Below, one piece after another: positions 17,701-28,600 of a stretch of 60,000 nt of DNA (positions are counted from its first letter, which is position 1; each line of letters opens with the position of its first letter). The stretch is taken from the NCBI GenBank assembly GCA_030704615.1, contig CM060732.1:54357053-54417052 (forward strand), given 5' to 3'. The notes beneath the pieces were generated by a model. The model was not told where the DNA came from. It did no database searches and worked only from the letters and a program-made list of their open reading frames with translations. This DNA is from Takakia lepidozioides. Lineage: Eukaryota > Streptophyta > Takakiopsida > Takakiales > Takakiaceae. Made by a program: the position numbers and the translations under genes.

Positions 17701-18646
17701 CAACATGGCTGAACAGGATGTGGTCTCATGGAGTGCGATGATTGCAGGATATGCTCAGCATGGGTGTGGTAGGGCAGCTCTCCAACTATTTGAACAAATG
17801 CAAGAGAAAGGCTTGAAGCCAAATGGTATCACCTTTATGTGTGTTCTCTCTGCATGTAGTCATGTAGGCCTAGTGGATGAAGGCCGTCACTACTTTGATT
17901 CCATGAGTCAGGATCATAGCCTCAATCCTATGGTGGAACATTTTGGCTGCATGGTGGACCTTCTTGGCCGTGCAGGCCGAGTGGATGAGGCAGAGGACTT
18001 TATTGACAAAATGCCAATGGAACCAGATGCTGGCATATGGGGGGCCTTGCTTGGTGCCTGCAGAATTCATGGCAATGTGGAGGTCGCAGAACGTGTGGCC
18101 AGATGCCTTCTGAAATGGGACCCACAGCACGCAGCAACTTACATGCTTCTGTCAATCGTCTATGCTGCTGCGGACAGGTGGGCTGATACAGCAAAGGTGC
18201 GAAAAATGATGCAGTACAGAGGTGTCAGAAAGGAGCCGGGGCAGAGCTGCATTGCGGTGAACAACCAGTTGCATACATTCAAGTTCATTGTCGAAGAGAA
18301 GCAGCATCCACAAATCAAAGAGATCCATGCTGAGCTGAAGAGATTATCTGGGTGGATGAAGGAGGCTGGGTACATTCCTGAGACACCCTTTGTATTGCAT
18401 GAGGTTGAGGAGCAACGCGAATCATATCTTTGCCACCACAGTGAGAAACTGGCGATTGTTTTTGGGCTCATCAGCACTCCCCCTACAGCATCTATCTGTG
18501 TCATCAAGAACCTCCGGGTGTGTGGTGACTGCCACGCGGCCACCAAGTTCATCTCAAAGGTTACTAAGCGAGAAATTCTTGTACGGGATGCCAACCGCTT
18601 TCACCACTTCCAAGATGGGGTTTGTTCTTGTGGGGATTATTGGTGA
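14738..18646 (+). CDS. PPR-DYW organellar RNA-editing factor with N-terminal PDF motif
   Basis: Three exons: 14738-14960, 15446-15525, 15806-18646; 1047 residues with phases 1 and 0 closing. Exon 1 (MAARSAALLSAEG...TPKV) aligns with exon 1 of the minus paralogue and looks like a transit peptide. Exons 2 and 3 join to LWQEFFSDPSQWWDN, then SPDFRHKRTKEALW and NPPWVKAELA, a well-preserved OSB-type PDF motif. It is followed by about six P-L-S triplets built of near-identical 303-bp units, E/E+ (GACRIHGNVEVAE, KEPGQSCIAV) and a full DYW domain with HHSEKLA, CGDCH and terminal CGDYW, so the zinc ligands and catalytic Glu are present. The frame continues upstream of the first ATG in the large exon (15908) to the AG at 15805, and PDF residues lie in that extension, so 15908 is not the start. 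Expected role: sequence-specific C-to-U editing in plastid or mitochondrion. Confidence 0.9.
15454..15898 (+). other. PDF-like (OSB-type) motif split by an intron, + strand PPR gene
   Basis: Exon 2 ends WWDNRVDK at 15525 (donor gtgagg). After a 280-bp intron (acceptor ttttcacag), exon 3 begins KSPRSPDFRHK and runs to NPPWVKAELA. The order WWDNR, basic spacer, PDF-HK, LW, PPWV is what I recall of the roughly 50-residue PDF motif of OSB proteins, which bind single-stranded DNA in plant organelles. The motif assignment is from memory and needs a profile search. Confidence 0.7.
16246..17780 (+). repeat. Internal 303-bp tandem units inside the PPR gene
   Basis: The motif 'gcatggttgtggtagggaggc' or a close variant recurs at 16246, 16549, 16852, 17152, 17455 and 17758. 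Spacing is 303, 303, 300, 303 and 303 bp, equal to one P-L-S triplet of 101 codons (100 in the fourth, which lost one codon near DISWRN). Adjacent units are much more alike at DNA level than expected for old PPR repeats, suggesting recent unequal exchange or gene conversion within the gene. Confidence 0.85.
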
Positions 18647-19170
18647 AACGAGCAACCTGCATGGATGAAGGGAGTGGATCAATTCAAGTGGAGAAGGTAT
18701 TTAAAATTCCTTATGTTGACAAAGAGTTCAGTTTGGAGATGCAATGCATGTGATTTTTTTTTACCGCCTGTACTGCACTTTCTGTGAGCATTCAGAAAGA
18801 ATCCTCCAACACACATCAAATCAGTGAAGTCAGTCATTGTTGCACTGTCGCTTGTGACGTTTAGTCGGCATTTACGGATTCAGTGGCCAGCCAAATCAAC
18901 TGACAATACAGGACCTGATTAGCTTTTGCTGTAGGAGGAATCAGGCAGAAGAACAGGGATAACACATTGAGTGGTTGTTAGAATGTTCCCTCATACATAG
19001 CATGAAATGGTCATGCATTAGCAGTACGATACCTACACAATCAAACCTGGATGGGTGTGGGTTGACGCAGGGCTGCTTCTTCCTCTCTAACAGGTTTTGG
19101 ACAAGGCATTTCCTACTGGACACTTGCAAGGTATCTGTTTGAAACTGACTGTAATCCAGGTTCTTGGGAC
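18647..19170. other. PPR gene 3' flank
   Basis: Likely 3' UTR followed by non-coding sequence. I see no gene or recognisable repeat. Confidence 0.4.
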
Positions 19171-19171
19171 T

Positions 19172-19910
19172 AACATTGGGTGGTGGGTATCAGAGCATTT
19201 ACAAACTCGGAGGCAAGCAGGTATGCTGGAAGCGATGAGAAGCCCGCCTACAGTACCATACCCAGTGTGGAGGAGGCAGATTTGATCAATGGGTCCGGTA
19301 TGGATTGTGACAATGACCAAAAGGAATTTGATGCTTTCCCCTTTTTCCGAAATACTTTCAGAATGGGGCCAGAGCCGTCAAGAGACTGTACTCTTACTGT
19401 TCCTTGCGGACGTTGGCCTGCCATAGCCTTATGGCCATAGACCCCGCGGGAAACTAACCCTCCCGGAGCCATTTGTGGGGTTTGCACCCACCAGGGTTTA
19501 GTTTATCCCTGCAGCTGAGCTGCAAGCATAAACTTCGTTTTCCCACAACTGCCATTAAGGTGCTCACAGAGGCACTTGTCCGCATATGAACTCAGCAGCC
19601 CGGTTGCAAGGTTATTGATTTTAGTTTTGTAGCCCTGGGGATGGTCCCAGCCGTCAAGAGAATATACTCATAAGACTTCGTTTGCCGTAGCCTTGTGGCC
19701 ATAGACCCCGCGCGCAGTTTGACAGAAACATAGGGAGTATGCACTACCTTTGAGGGGCTTACTCCAGTAGTGTGACTTACCTTTGATACAATTAATATGT
19801 TTGGTCTTTCCAGATACCCTCCAGAAAGCCCTTCACACATCAATCTGCTGTGTGTGAGCAGCCCAAAAGTTAAGACCCCAACAGGGCCAGGGCTTGAGGC
19901 CAAGAGAGAA
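19172..19910 (+). mobile_element. Decayed retroelement sequence with primer-site-like motif
   Basis: At about 19184 'gtgggtatcagagcattt' resembles the initiator-Met tRNA primer-binding site found just inside plant LTRs (canonical tggtatcagagc). Two related segments about 274 bp apart (about 19370-19445 and 19647-19715) share gccgtcaagaga, then actc-t-a, then tagcctt-tggccatagacc. The same core recurs as the short insertions in phototropin introns. No intact gag or pol frame is left. Element class and borders are not resolved. Confidence 0.45.
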
Positions 19911-21930
19911 AGGGAGAAAGACCAATAAAGATAAAGAAAGGAACTTCACAGAAAGCTCAAAGAGCTTATAGGACAAAGAAATAGAAAGAGAAAACTTTTA
20001 AGGTTCGGGAGGCCCTGTGGCCCATTAGACACCAGTCAAACAACAAGAAAACTACATCAGCTGGAGACCTAGTGTCTCATGCAGGCAAGCTGCCAACCAC
20101 TGTAAAATTCAAAACTGAAGACCTCTACAACAGACAGTGTCTAGAGACAGCAGTATCGGCCCCTTTCATATCAGGAAAGAAAGGTTGGGGTTGCATCACA
20201 ATCTTCTCTGACTTTCCATACTGTACATTGTGTACTTTCAATTCGGTTTTCATGTAAAGACATTATGAAGAACTGTTTGATATAGATAGGTGAGGCAGAG
20301 CTGAAGAGCCAAGTTTGGCAATGTTGTTTGAACTCTTTGTTATTGGTTTGGTTGTATGGTGGCTATCAAAGAGATGCTTGATTGTATTCCGTGTGAGAGA
20401 CGATATTGTGATAGAGAGATAGGTTGATGCCTGCCAAAGCTAGTGTAAAATGTGTGTCTCTTCAACCCAAAGGGCAGTGTTGTTATACATCTGAGCACCT
20501 AGGTTTTTATTGTTTTTCGTTTTTTAATAGCTTGCGACGGCTCCTTGGCTCATAGAACACTTTTATTGGTTTCTCCTTGTGAGAGGAGACTATGAGAGCC
20601 AAAACCAGTTTGATCATCTTGTACCTTCTCCCAAATAACACTTCTTTTGTTTTGTACTGTAGTTGATATAAAACAATGGATGAAGAATCTATAGTCCTTT
20701 CTTTCGCACCCATGCAGTGTTTTTTTTTTCATTTAAGAATTTGAGCCACGTTGGCTCCTGGCTGGCCTATGAGGAAGATCAATTGGCGATTCTGTGGCAT
20801 GTGATCTTGAACCGGTGGCTTCGGTCAAGAATGTTTGATGAGTTTTATGCGAACTCAACTCACGTAGTGTTCGGTTTGTGGGAGCGACAAGGGAGGTAAT
20901 TTTTTCTAAGTAACAACGACATCACATATTGCAAAGCATGTTGTTGAGCGAAAATACCTTCCGGAGGAATTGACCCTTAGCCACAAAGACTTTGCCCAGT
21001 GCAGCACAGGGCGGGATCTACACAAGCAAAACCATGTTAGTATACAGGAACAAACATAAATGAAAAAAACACCCGGAACACCTTAAAAGTTTCGTGCAGA
21101 TCAGAATTAGGCAAAGTGCAAGAGGCGGTGCAAGGCTGCTTAAATGGATAATAGGCAGATAAGCGAAACCTAAACGAGAGTTCCCTCCATAGCTCGACCC
21201 CCTGGTGAAAGCAGGAAGAGTTTGAACCCAAGGCTTTGCTCCTTGAGCAGGGTGGTAGGGTTTCTAGAAATCAATAGGCAAGATCATCTGAATCTAACAA
21301 ACCCGAATGGCATGTGGCTCTTTCCATGTGCGATAGCTGTACAGGCGGCGTCCTCATTGCAGCGACATGATGGAATTAAGGAGGGCAGTAATGCGAAACA
21401 GTGCCATATTTTAACCCATAATTCCTTTGTAGATTTCGTGAGGCCAGTTTCTTCCTCGAAAAGTGGCGAAATTTCGCTCATAAAAAAAACGCTGCTCCCA
21501 TGAGGAAGCGCCATGCACAGGGCTAAAAGCTCATCTTCTTTTTTCCTTTCCATCCAGTCTGTCATTTTGGAAGAGGATGCAATTTTGTAAGGAGGTAGAA
21601 GTGCATAATGTTTTTGTAATGTTATGTGTGGATCCCTCTATTCACCAAGGAATCATTACGCAATTAGTCACGGCTTGTTATATCCTAGCTCCTGTAGCGT
21701 GTCTTACAAATACATGCCATTACCCGCCCAGACATACTACTTATCCAAGGACTCCCGATTGCCTTTGCAACACCAACAATTTGATAACCATCCATATAAT
21801 AGAGTGTGCCATGACCGCAGTCCATCATTAATAGCGCGAAACACATGAACAGCTAGATCTAGCCCTCCGTCACCATGGCCGGAAATGCCGCCCCATTGAC
21901 TATTGTTACCGGGTAAGAGGAGGTGCTCAT
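19911..21930. other. Spacer without recognised genes
   Basis: Mixed AT-rich sequence with purine-rich stretches (about 19890-20000). A short open frame at 20717-20899 (EEDQLAILWHVILNRW) has coding-like composition, but I cannot assign it to any family; it could be a transposon fragment. Nothing else stands out. Confidence 0.3.
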
Positions 21931-22600
21931 AGCGAGAGGTTGGGTATGCTCACGTGAGCACAATGGCATATTCCTCGAATTTCCGCAAAATTTTCGTGAA
22001 ATTTTCACATCGAAACGAAATTGACGAAACTAACAATTATGTGAAACTAACACATAAACCTGATGAACATGTTACCCTATAAGCGTGGCTTTTTCTTCCT
22101 AACAGGCACAAGAGTAGGCCGTGAGGCTTCACCTCAAATTTAAGGTCCTCGCCCATGGATAATTTCGCACGGCAAAACCAGCCTAAGAAGAAATCACACT
22201 GTAGCTAAAACGATGAATAGATCACTTTTAAAGCCCCACCTATTCTTTTTGGATGTGGGATTGTTGGGTGATGGGATTTCGTATAGAAAGTTTTGACTTA
22301 AGCTAAGCTACTAAGGATTTCTCAGTGCGAAACCCACCACTGCTTAGGTTTGTGCCCATATCACATATCATTTCTCAATGCGAAATTCACCGCCACCACT
22401 ATAAGTTTAGGGTTTTTGGCTATACTACTGAAGGTTTCGCCTTGCTGAATTGGCGTAGATGTACCGTACAAATGCACCAGTCCTCTATACCCGCTTATGG
22501 TTTTGAAAACATATAACTCCTATGACCGAGGTTTTAAAACATAAGACTCCCCCGTGGGTTATGCTCACGCGAGCGTGAGCATGCTCATACTGTGTTCATA
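21931..22600. repeat. AT-rich repeat with CACGTG-centred palindromes
   Basis: A 14-bp perfect palindrome tgctcacgtgagca sits at 21947-21960, and a hairpin-forming gctcacgcgagcgtgagc at 22563-22580. Between them are many ttcg/cgaaa words. Similar palindromes and the same word use recur at 42.3-43.9 kb, so this may be a dispersed, possibly non-autonomous element. No coding sequence was seen. Confidence 0.35.
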
Positions 22601-22966
22601 GGATACCACCCCCCCTCATAGCCATAACATCAATACCCTGAAAACATAACCTAAAACTCCCCTTCAATGCAGGTACTAAACCTTACATTTTAGGGCTATC
22701 AGATCACATATGGCTCTCATCCTACGAAACTCAAAATTGAAAGCGGACAACTGGGTAGTTCAGTTCCTATTTCATAGCCCCCCACATTATGGCTAGCATT
22801 GACAGATGGGTCTGGGGTTCAATCTCCTGTGGTTTTGTCTGCCTTCGGGCTAGGCTCTCTCCCCTCTATTTGAAAGGGAAGTATTTTTTTCTCGTCATGG
22901 ACAATGCTAGTCAAAAGAAAAACGCAAGGTTCTTTTGTGTTTCTGTGGAAAGGTTTTTTTTTTTTA

Positions 22967-23183
22967 GGGGAAACACTTGGGAGCAACAGCTCACAAATGA
23001 GGCCCCTTAACTATAGTGAGGGGACCTCCTTCACAGTAACCTCGTTGTGAAGGCATTTGCCTCGATTGTTAACAATCATGGATATGCGACACCGCCCAAG
23101 GGAAGGGGAAGAGGAACATACCCACACCCATCAACATAGCAGGATTCGACCCCAAAATCATCTAGATGGCACTCAGTGCACTA
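22967..23183 (-). mobile_element. tRNA-derived SINE (family A)
   Basis: Read on minus, it begins near the words agtgcact and gatgattttggggtc, the box B region of a tRNA-like head, and runs through a body with ggttactgtgaaggagg to a gtgagctgttgctccc end. The same body and head occur at 41291-41524, where the tRNA-like 5' end is best kept. The head here lacks a clear box A, so it is 5' truncated. An unbroken run of about 13 T precedes it on +. Confidence 0.65.
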
Positions 23184-23218
23184 TTTTTTTTTTTCTTTTT
23201 TTACTTTTGATTCTAACA

Positions 23219-23325
23219 AACTTGAAAAGGGAAATACCCTGGGGCGACCGCTCACAATTCAGGCCCCTTCATTATAGTGAGAGGAGAAAATAACCTCTTC
23301 CATAGTAACCTCGCCATGGTCCTAG
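23219..23325 (-). mobile_element. Partial SINE (family A)
   Basis: The words ggggcgaccgctcacaa, attatagtgagaggag and agtaacctcgccatg match the body of the SINE at 41291-41524. The tRNA-like head is missing, so this is a fragment. It lies directly after a T-rich run next to the preceding SINE copy. Confidence 0.6.
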
Positions 23326-23439
23326 GAGCTTCCCCATGCATTATTGTCTTCATGGCTCCTCGGTGGTTATTTTTTCCACTGTTGGTACCCCTCTTTTTTA
23401 ATATATTTTCAGGGCCTCCATCCGTTTTGTAAAATTTAA

Positions 23440-24971
23440 ATTAAAACTGGTCCATGAACTACTGGTCCCTGGCTATTGTCAGAGAGTCACTTACCATCCT
23501 CTTCGTCCTGGACAAGCTAAACAACAGTCTACGGGCTTTTCCGTTCAGTATCCATCATGTGACCATGTCTCTATCCCTACAAAGTACAGTCCCTCTCTCC
23601 CTTCCTAATCTTCCCCATACTCCCATCAGAATCTGCTGCTGGTCCTCTCCCACAAGAGACATGAACCCAACTCGAGACCCTATGATCCCCATCACAACCT
23701 GGCTAGCAGCAAATTCATTCTTTTGGATTTCAGGAAGGCCCCTCGCAGATCCAGGAGAGTGATCTTGGGCTTTCTCTAGATCTCCGACTCCCTTCTTCGC
23801 GTACACCACTAGAACAACATACAAGGCTCTGACATCTCCCAGCCCCCTCTTTGCCAAATAGAACTTGAAATGGCAATCTTACGGGTTTATGGAGGAAAAT
23901 TGGAAATCAATCTGGACATGTATCTGGGAAAAAACAAGGCCAGCCAAAATGTCCACCTTTCTATGGCAAATAGCCAACAAAGTCCTTAAGGTGGGAGAAT
24001 GGTTACAATTCCAGGAAGCCTTGCTTTGCTCCTGTTGCTCCTATGGGCAGTTGGAAACCCTGGAACATTGCCTTATCTATTGCCTTACCCCTAGGAAAGT
24101 CTGGCCTATCGTAAAAGGGATACCCAAGACTTCTCAGTTGTACATCTGCTACTCAACTACGACTCAAATACAAAAACCAAGGCTTCAAACTACCCAATCT
24201 ATGATTGCCTTCGCAGCTCTACACTGTGGAACATATGGAAAGTTAGATGTGCCTAGACCCTCTCGGGTACCACCTGCACTTTATCTACCTTGCTTTCTAG
24301 AGTATTATGGGACTTGCAGATAGAAGGGAGGAAGGCTTGGGCAAAACTCTGTGCAGATGTCGCAAGAAGACCCCAACAAGCGGCAGCAATCCACAATCAA
24401 CACTTGGGCAAGAAACGGTCTTATCTGCACTAGCTCGTCACCATCCCACTGTGCTTGGGCAGCTCAACCGCCAGATCCATGGCGAGAACTCAACACACCC
24501 TTCTATGGCAGTGTCCCCCGAGTTTGATAGGGATATCAATTGGCGCCACATCAAATCGGCTGCTAGACTGAAATTTTGCTGAGATCCATTCGTGCACACA
24601 AATAAGCTTTGGACAGGTTTCAAACGGCTGCTAAGCCATTCACCTCATGGATTCCTTGTAGATCTCACCAGTCCAGAAGCGACTGCCTACATTCAAAGCA
24701 ACCCCTATGGGTGTGACTTCAACATAGGACTTGTAACCCTAGGTTGTCTTCATCTTCTCCCTTCGGGAGGTTAGTTCTTTCATCACTGACTACGGTGTAT
24801 GTACCTCATGGTGTAATCTGGGGTTTTAATTTTTTTCCCCACAATAAACTCAATAAAATTAATTCAGGGCCTTCCCCTGTTCAAAAAATAAAATAAAATA
24901 AAAAATAAAAAATATATAGGAAAATATGAAAAAAAGATTTAAGACAAAAAGAAAAAAAAGAAAAAAAAAAT
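23440..24971 (+). mobile_element. 5'-truncated LINE remnant with zf-RVT domain and A-rich tail
   Basis: At 23880-24110 the + frame reads WKSIWTCIWEKTRPAKMSTF, then FLWQIANKVL, then LETLEHCLIYC and RKVWPIV, the reverse-transcriptase zinc-binding (zf-RVT) region found near the C terminus of plant L1-type LINEs. About 100 bases on, in another frame, LWNIWKVRCA matches the usual WNIWK block. Frame changes and stops show that it is dead. The 3' end has the typical LINE tail region ending in aataaa-type words and a run of simple A-rich sequence (24882-24971). The segment before 23860 is probably part of the same insertion, but I could not match it. Confidence 0.75.
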
Positions 24972-25277
24972 TGAGCACAACGCTCTAGGGACACTGCCCA
25001 AGGGAAGTGGGTGGGAGAAGATTATACCACACCGACAACCAAGTTGTAGCCGAGTGGTAATGGGCACATACCACCTCGAAAGTGGTTGTGGGTTCAATCC
25101 ACCCTTGGTGTCACAAAGGTGTCCACTTTCCTAGCGAAAGGCAGTAACCTTTCGGGGGTGAAGAGACACCATAATATACGCTTCCTTCTGGAGGCGACAA
25201 ATATAAATACCACATCCGACAAGGTCGCAGGATTTGAACCCAGAATCACCTGGGTGGCACTCAGTGCTCTCAACTAA
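24972..25277 (-). mobile_element. Family A SINE carrying a nested family B SINE
   Basis: The outer minus-strand element has gctctagggacactgccc at its inner side and a head at 25223-25277 containing, on minus, a box B-like gggttcaaatcc. It is interrupted by a second tRNA-like element on + (about 25039-25207), with box A-like tagccgagtggtaatgg and box B-like gggttcaatcc. The nested copy is flanked by taccacaccgacaa (25025-25038) and taccacatccgacaa (25208-25222), a target-site duplication. The same nested arrangement is present at 43972-44375. Confidence 0.7.
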
Positions 25278-25362
25278 GGTTTCCTCTTAAGAAAAAAAGG
25301 AAAATAGTGAACTAATTACAATTTGCTGCACGGCAAGTCCACCGTAAGCCAGCTGCATTGCG

Positions 25363-25392
25363 TAGGTTAGGTTAGGTTAGGTTAGGTTAGGG
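25363..25392 (+). repeat. Short (TTAGG)n-type simple repeat
   Basis: About six consecutive ggtta units. This is a pentamer, not the plant telomere heptamer TTTAGGG, so it is a microsatellite and not a telomere remnant by composition. Confidence 0.8.
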
Positions 25393-25653
25393 CTATGGCT
25401 TCTGGCACTGGTTATATGACAGTGTGTGCAGGCTGTTGCCTGCAGCTGGAGATGGTTGATGCACAGTCCGACATTAATGCAACAATGGGATTGCGGAGAT
25501 GAGATCAGGTGAGGTCAAGAGGGATCGAGGTGTATAGGGGATGGGGGAAAATTGGAGAGGATGCGGAGGATCGATTATCCGTGTTAGGGTTCCTCTACAC
25601 GGATTTCAGCTGGTGGTCATTGGCCTTGGTAGGCAGCATCGGTCGTTCTGAGA

Positions 25654-28600
25654 ATGGGCAGCGCCATGGAGTCTCGATTCTTGAACTTGCAGCTCATTGG
25701 GAAGGGCTCGTTTGGAGATGTCTTCAAAGGGTAAGCCTCATTGCCCTCTCTAACCCCCCTCCGCCACTGCAAGCACATTTCTAGTGCCTACATTTTCCCT
25801 TCCTTTCCCTCTCTCAATAGCTCTTCCTTCCAAAAGCTCTGTTGTTTCCGTACTCTCCCCACCTATAGGAAGGTGCGTTTGTCTACGAGTTCTGAATGTC
25901 TTTAACTAGAATGAATGCTGATTGTTCCCTCCGGATGTCCCTGTCACGGCACCTTTATTTTGCACCTTTTGGTCTACCTTGGTGAGCAGCCAAGCGGGAA
26001 GTCATGGTTTCCTCATCCAGCTCATACTGATTGGATGTTTGGTAGAGGCATTACTATGGGCTACAGGATCCTGTGAAATTACCTTTGCAAGCAGGAGCTT
26101 AATTCCCCAAGGACTGACAGTTGTCCTGACATATTTTGCATTGGGAGTCCCCTCTTTCTTCCTCTGCCCTTTCTCCTCAACAGTGTGACTTGCTGTGCAA
26201 CCACGGCAAGGCACATCTGTTGCATCTATAAGACTCAATCACGAGAGTTAGTCTCGTGCTTTCTACTTTGATGTCATTGCCAGAATCAACATACTTCCTA
26301 GATGTGATTTGCTGTACCAGTATACCAGTCCAGCTATCTCTCATATACCCTGGGGCAACTGGCTCCTGCAGTGAGGGTATCCTTAAGAGTACATAGCCAG
26401 AGTTTGCAGGAACAGCCAATGGTTGCATTTTCCTCTGAGCAGATGAGGGAAAACTCAATTTTCAATTCCCTATCCTGGAAACGGAGGAAGACAGCCCTCT
26501 TCGAAGTTGTGTTAGTTATGGGATTGGTGGGTCCTATTTATGGGCGTTAGAGAAGTTGGAGCAGTACACAGTCTAAAATTACCTCCAACATGACAGAGGG
26601 CCTACAGACCAGCATTGAGCAAAAAGGTGTCCCATCGCAAATTATTTATCTCTACTTCAGTACATCCCCGTCATTTGCAATGAATTGAGGAGGTGGAAAC
26701 TGGACATATCTTGGAAAGCTAGAATTCCTTGGTTCTTGGTTGTGCAGCTTTGACAAGGAATTGAACAAGGAGGTGGCGATCAAAGTGATCGACTTGGAAG
26801 AAGCGTGAGTTCCACTTCTCCTGTTATGTCTTTTTGCACTGTTTTGTCTCAAGGTTTGCGTCAAGGGTTTATCTTAAACCCTGGCTATCTCGTTTTTCTC
26901 CTTACTATCACATATGCTCAACATGGGCCTACTGAAACTATTAAAAGGATACTTAAACTATTGAAGGATACTTCTGTTCACTTTCTCTTTCAGCTGCGTA
27001 TATTTTTTGCGGCCTGAAAAACATCTGTAAACTTGCTTTGGCCGTTTCCTGCTCTTACCCCCTGCATTATTCATGTCCTAGGAATCCTTACTCCTTTGAT
27101 GTGGAAAGAATGACCTAGTGTATCTTTTAAGGGCTAGCTAACTGCCGCTTGTTAGGAAGTAGAGACTTCGTAATGGCTTCTCGTTACACAGCTTGGGCAT
27201 ATTTGTAACCCTATCTTCCCCTAGAGGCTTGGAAGCCCTTCTTGCCAATCTGGCAGGTGATTGCAACTTTTGCATATGGGTGAACCATGCAGTATAACTC
27301 CCAGTGGCAATTGCACCCACAAGCATCTCAATATGCCCAGAGGACCCCAAATGCTCGGCTAGCCATTATAACATTCCTTGAGATTAGATTTGTGGCCTTT
27401 TTGCACTGAATTGTGCCACTGCCGTGGTTGAAGTTCTTTTGAAAGACCAACCTGAGGGCAACGTCTGCCCACCTTCACACATTCTGCAGAACTGCTTACA
27501 ATATAAGCAGCTTACTAATGATATCCCATCTTGATGCTTCTAGTTTGTAGTTCAAGGAATGCTAGTGGTAGAAGTCATCCTACAAGAGAGGGGTGTTGTA
27601 GGTTGGTGGCTGATAAGTGCTGAGCACATTCCTTCTCAGTATTATGAGAGTTTGTGTGCCCTGGCTTTTGGTTGTGTGCATAAATATTTTTGTGACACCA
27701 GGGAGGACGAAGTTGAAGACATCCAAAAGGTGAGTTGTGTTATTGGAATGTTTACCAAATGCTCCTTTTTTTATGATTAACTCACCTTACCAGCTGGTAA
27801 GTTAGTCCGCTGTCATGGGGTGATCTTTCTTTGTAGTAAGATGATACACTCGTAAGCTATATTAATTTTTCCAGGATGTTGGAGACTTGCAGACAGGGAC
27901 GTATTCAGAGGGACAGGAAAAGCTATGTTCTGTGGTTTTTCACATTTGGCATGCTGAATTTGAATATTGTTTTGGTTGTTTTTGTCTGCAGGAGATATCA
28001 GTTTTGTCTCAATGCCGTTCTCCACATATCACTGAATATTATGGGTCGTACCTTCATTCAACAAAACTATGGATCATGATGGAATACATGGCTGGTGGCT
28101 CTGTCTCAGACTTGGTGAGTAGGTTATGGCAGCATCTTTATTTCTCGCTCAACTTCTGCTGGTCCTGCCTGTGTAGTTCTGTCTGACTGATGGCGGTCTT
28201 TGGTGGTCGGTCTTTGTATACACAGCTTCAGACAGGGCCACCGTTGGATGAGGTCTCCATAGCCTGTATCTTACGTGAGTTGCTGCTATCTCTGGAGTAT
28301 CTACATAGTGAGGGGAAAATTCATCGTGATATCAAAGGTACAATATAGTGACCTTACATTTGCATCGTGCTTCTGTCTTCATATGTCCATAAGGTACAGG
28401 TCATCCCTGTCCAAGTTTGTCTGATGAGTTGGATTTGATCTCTCAACTGTCGGCTCGCGTCACCCTTGTATGTGATTTGAAAGCTGTGTAATCACCTATG
28501 TGCTTGTTCTGCTTAATTTTTGCATGCTTAAATTGTTGTACGTTAGATCTCTTCACTTCGCCAGCTCCATTCTAATTATGACACTGCAATCTGCAATTTA

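Noticed and set aside
15908-18646. Start of the + PPR gene at the first ATG of the large exon
   Set aside because: The frame stays open upstream to a good splice acceptor and encodes PDF-motif residues, and the paralogue has the same structure.
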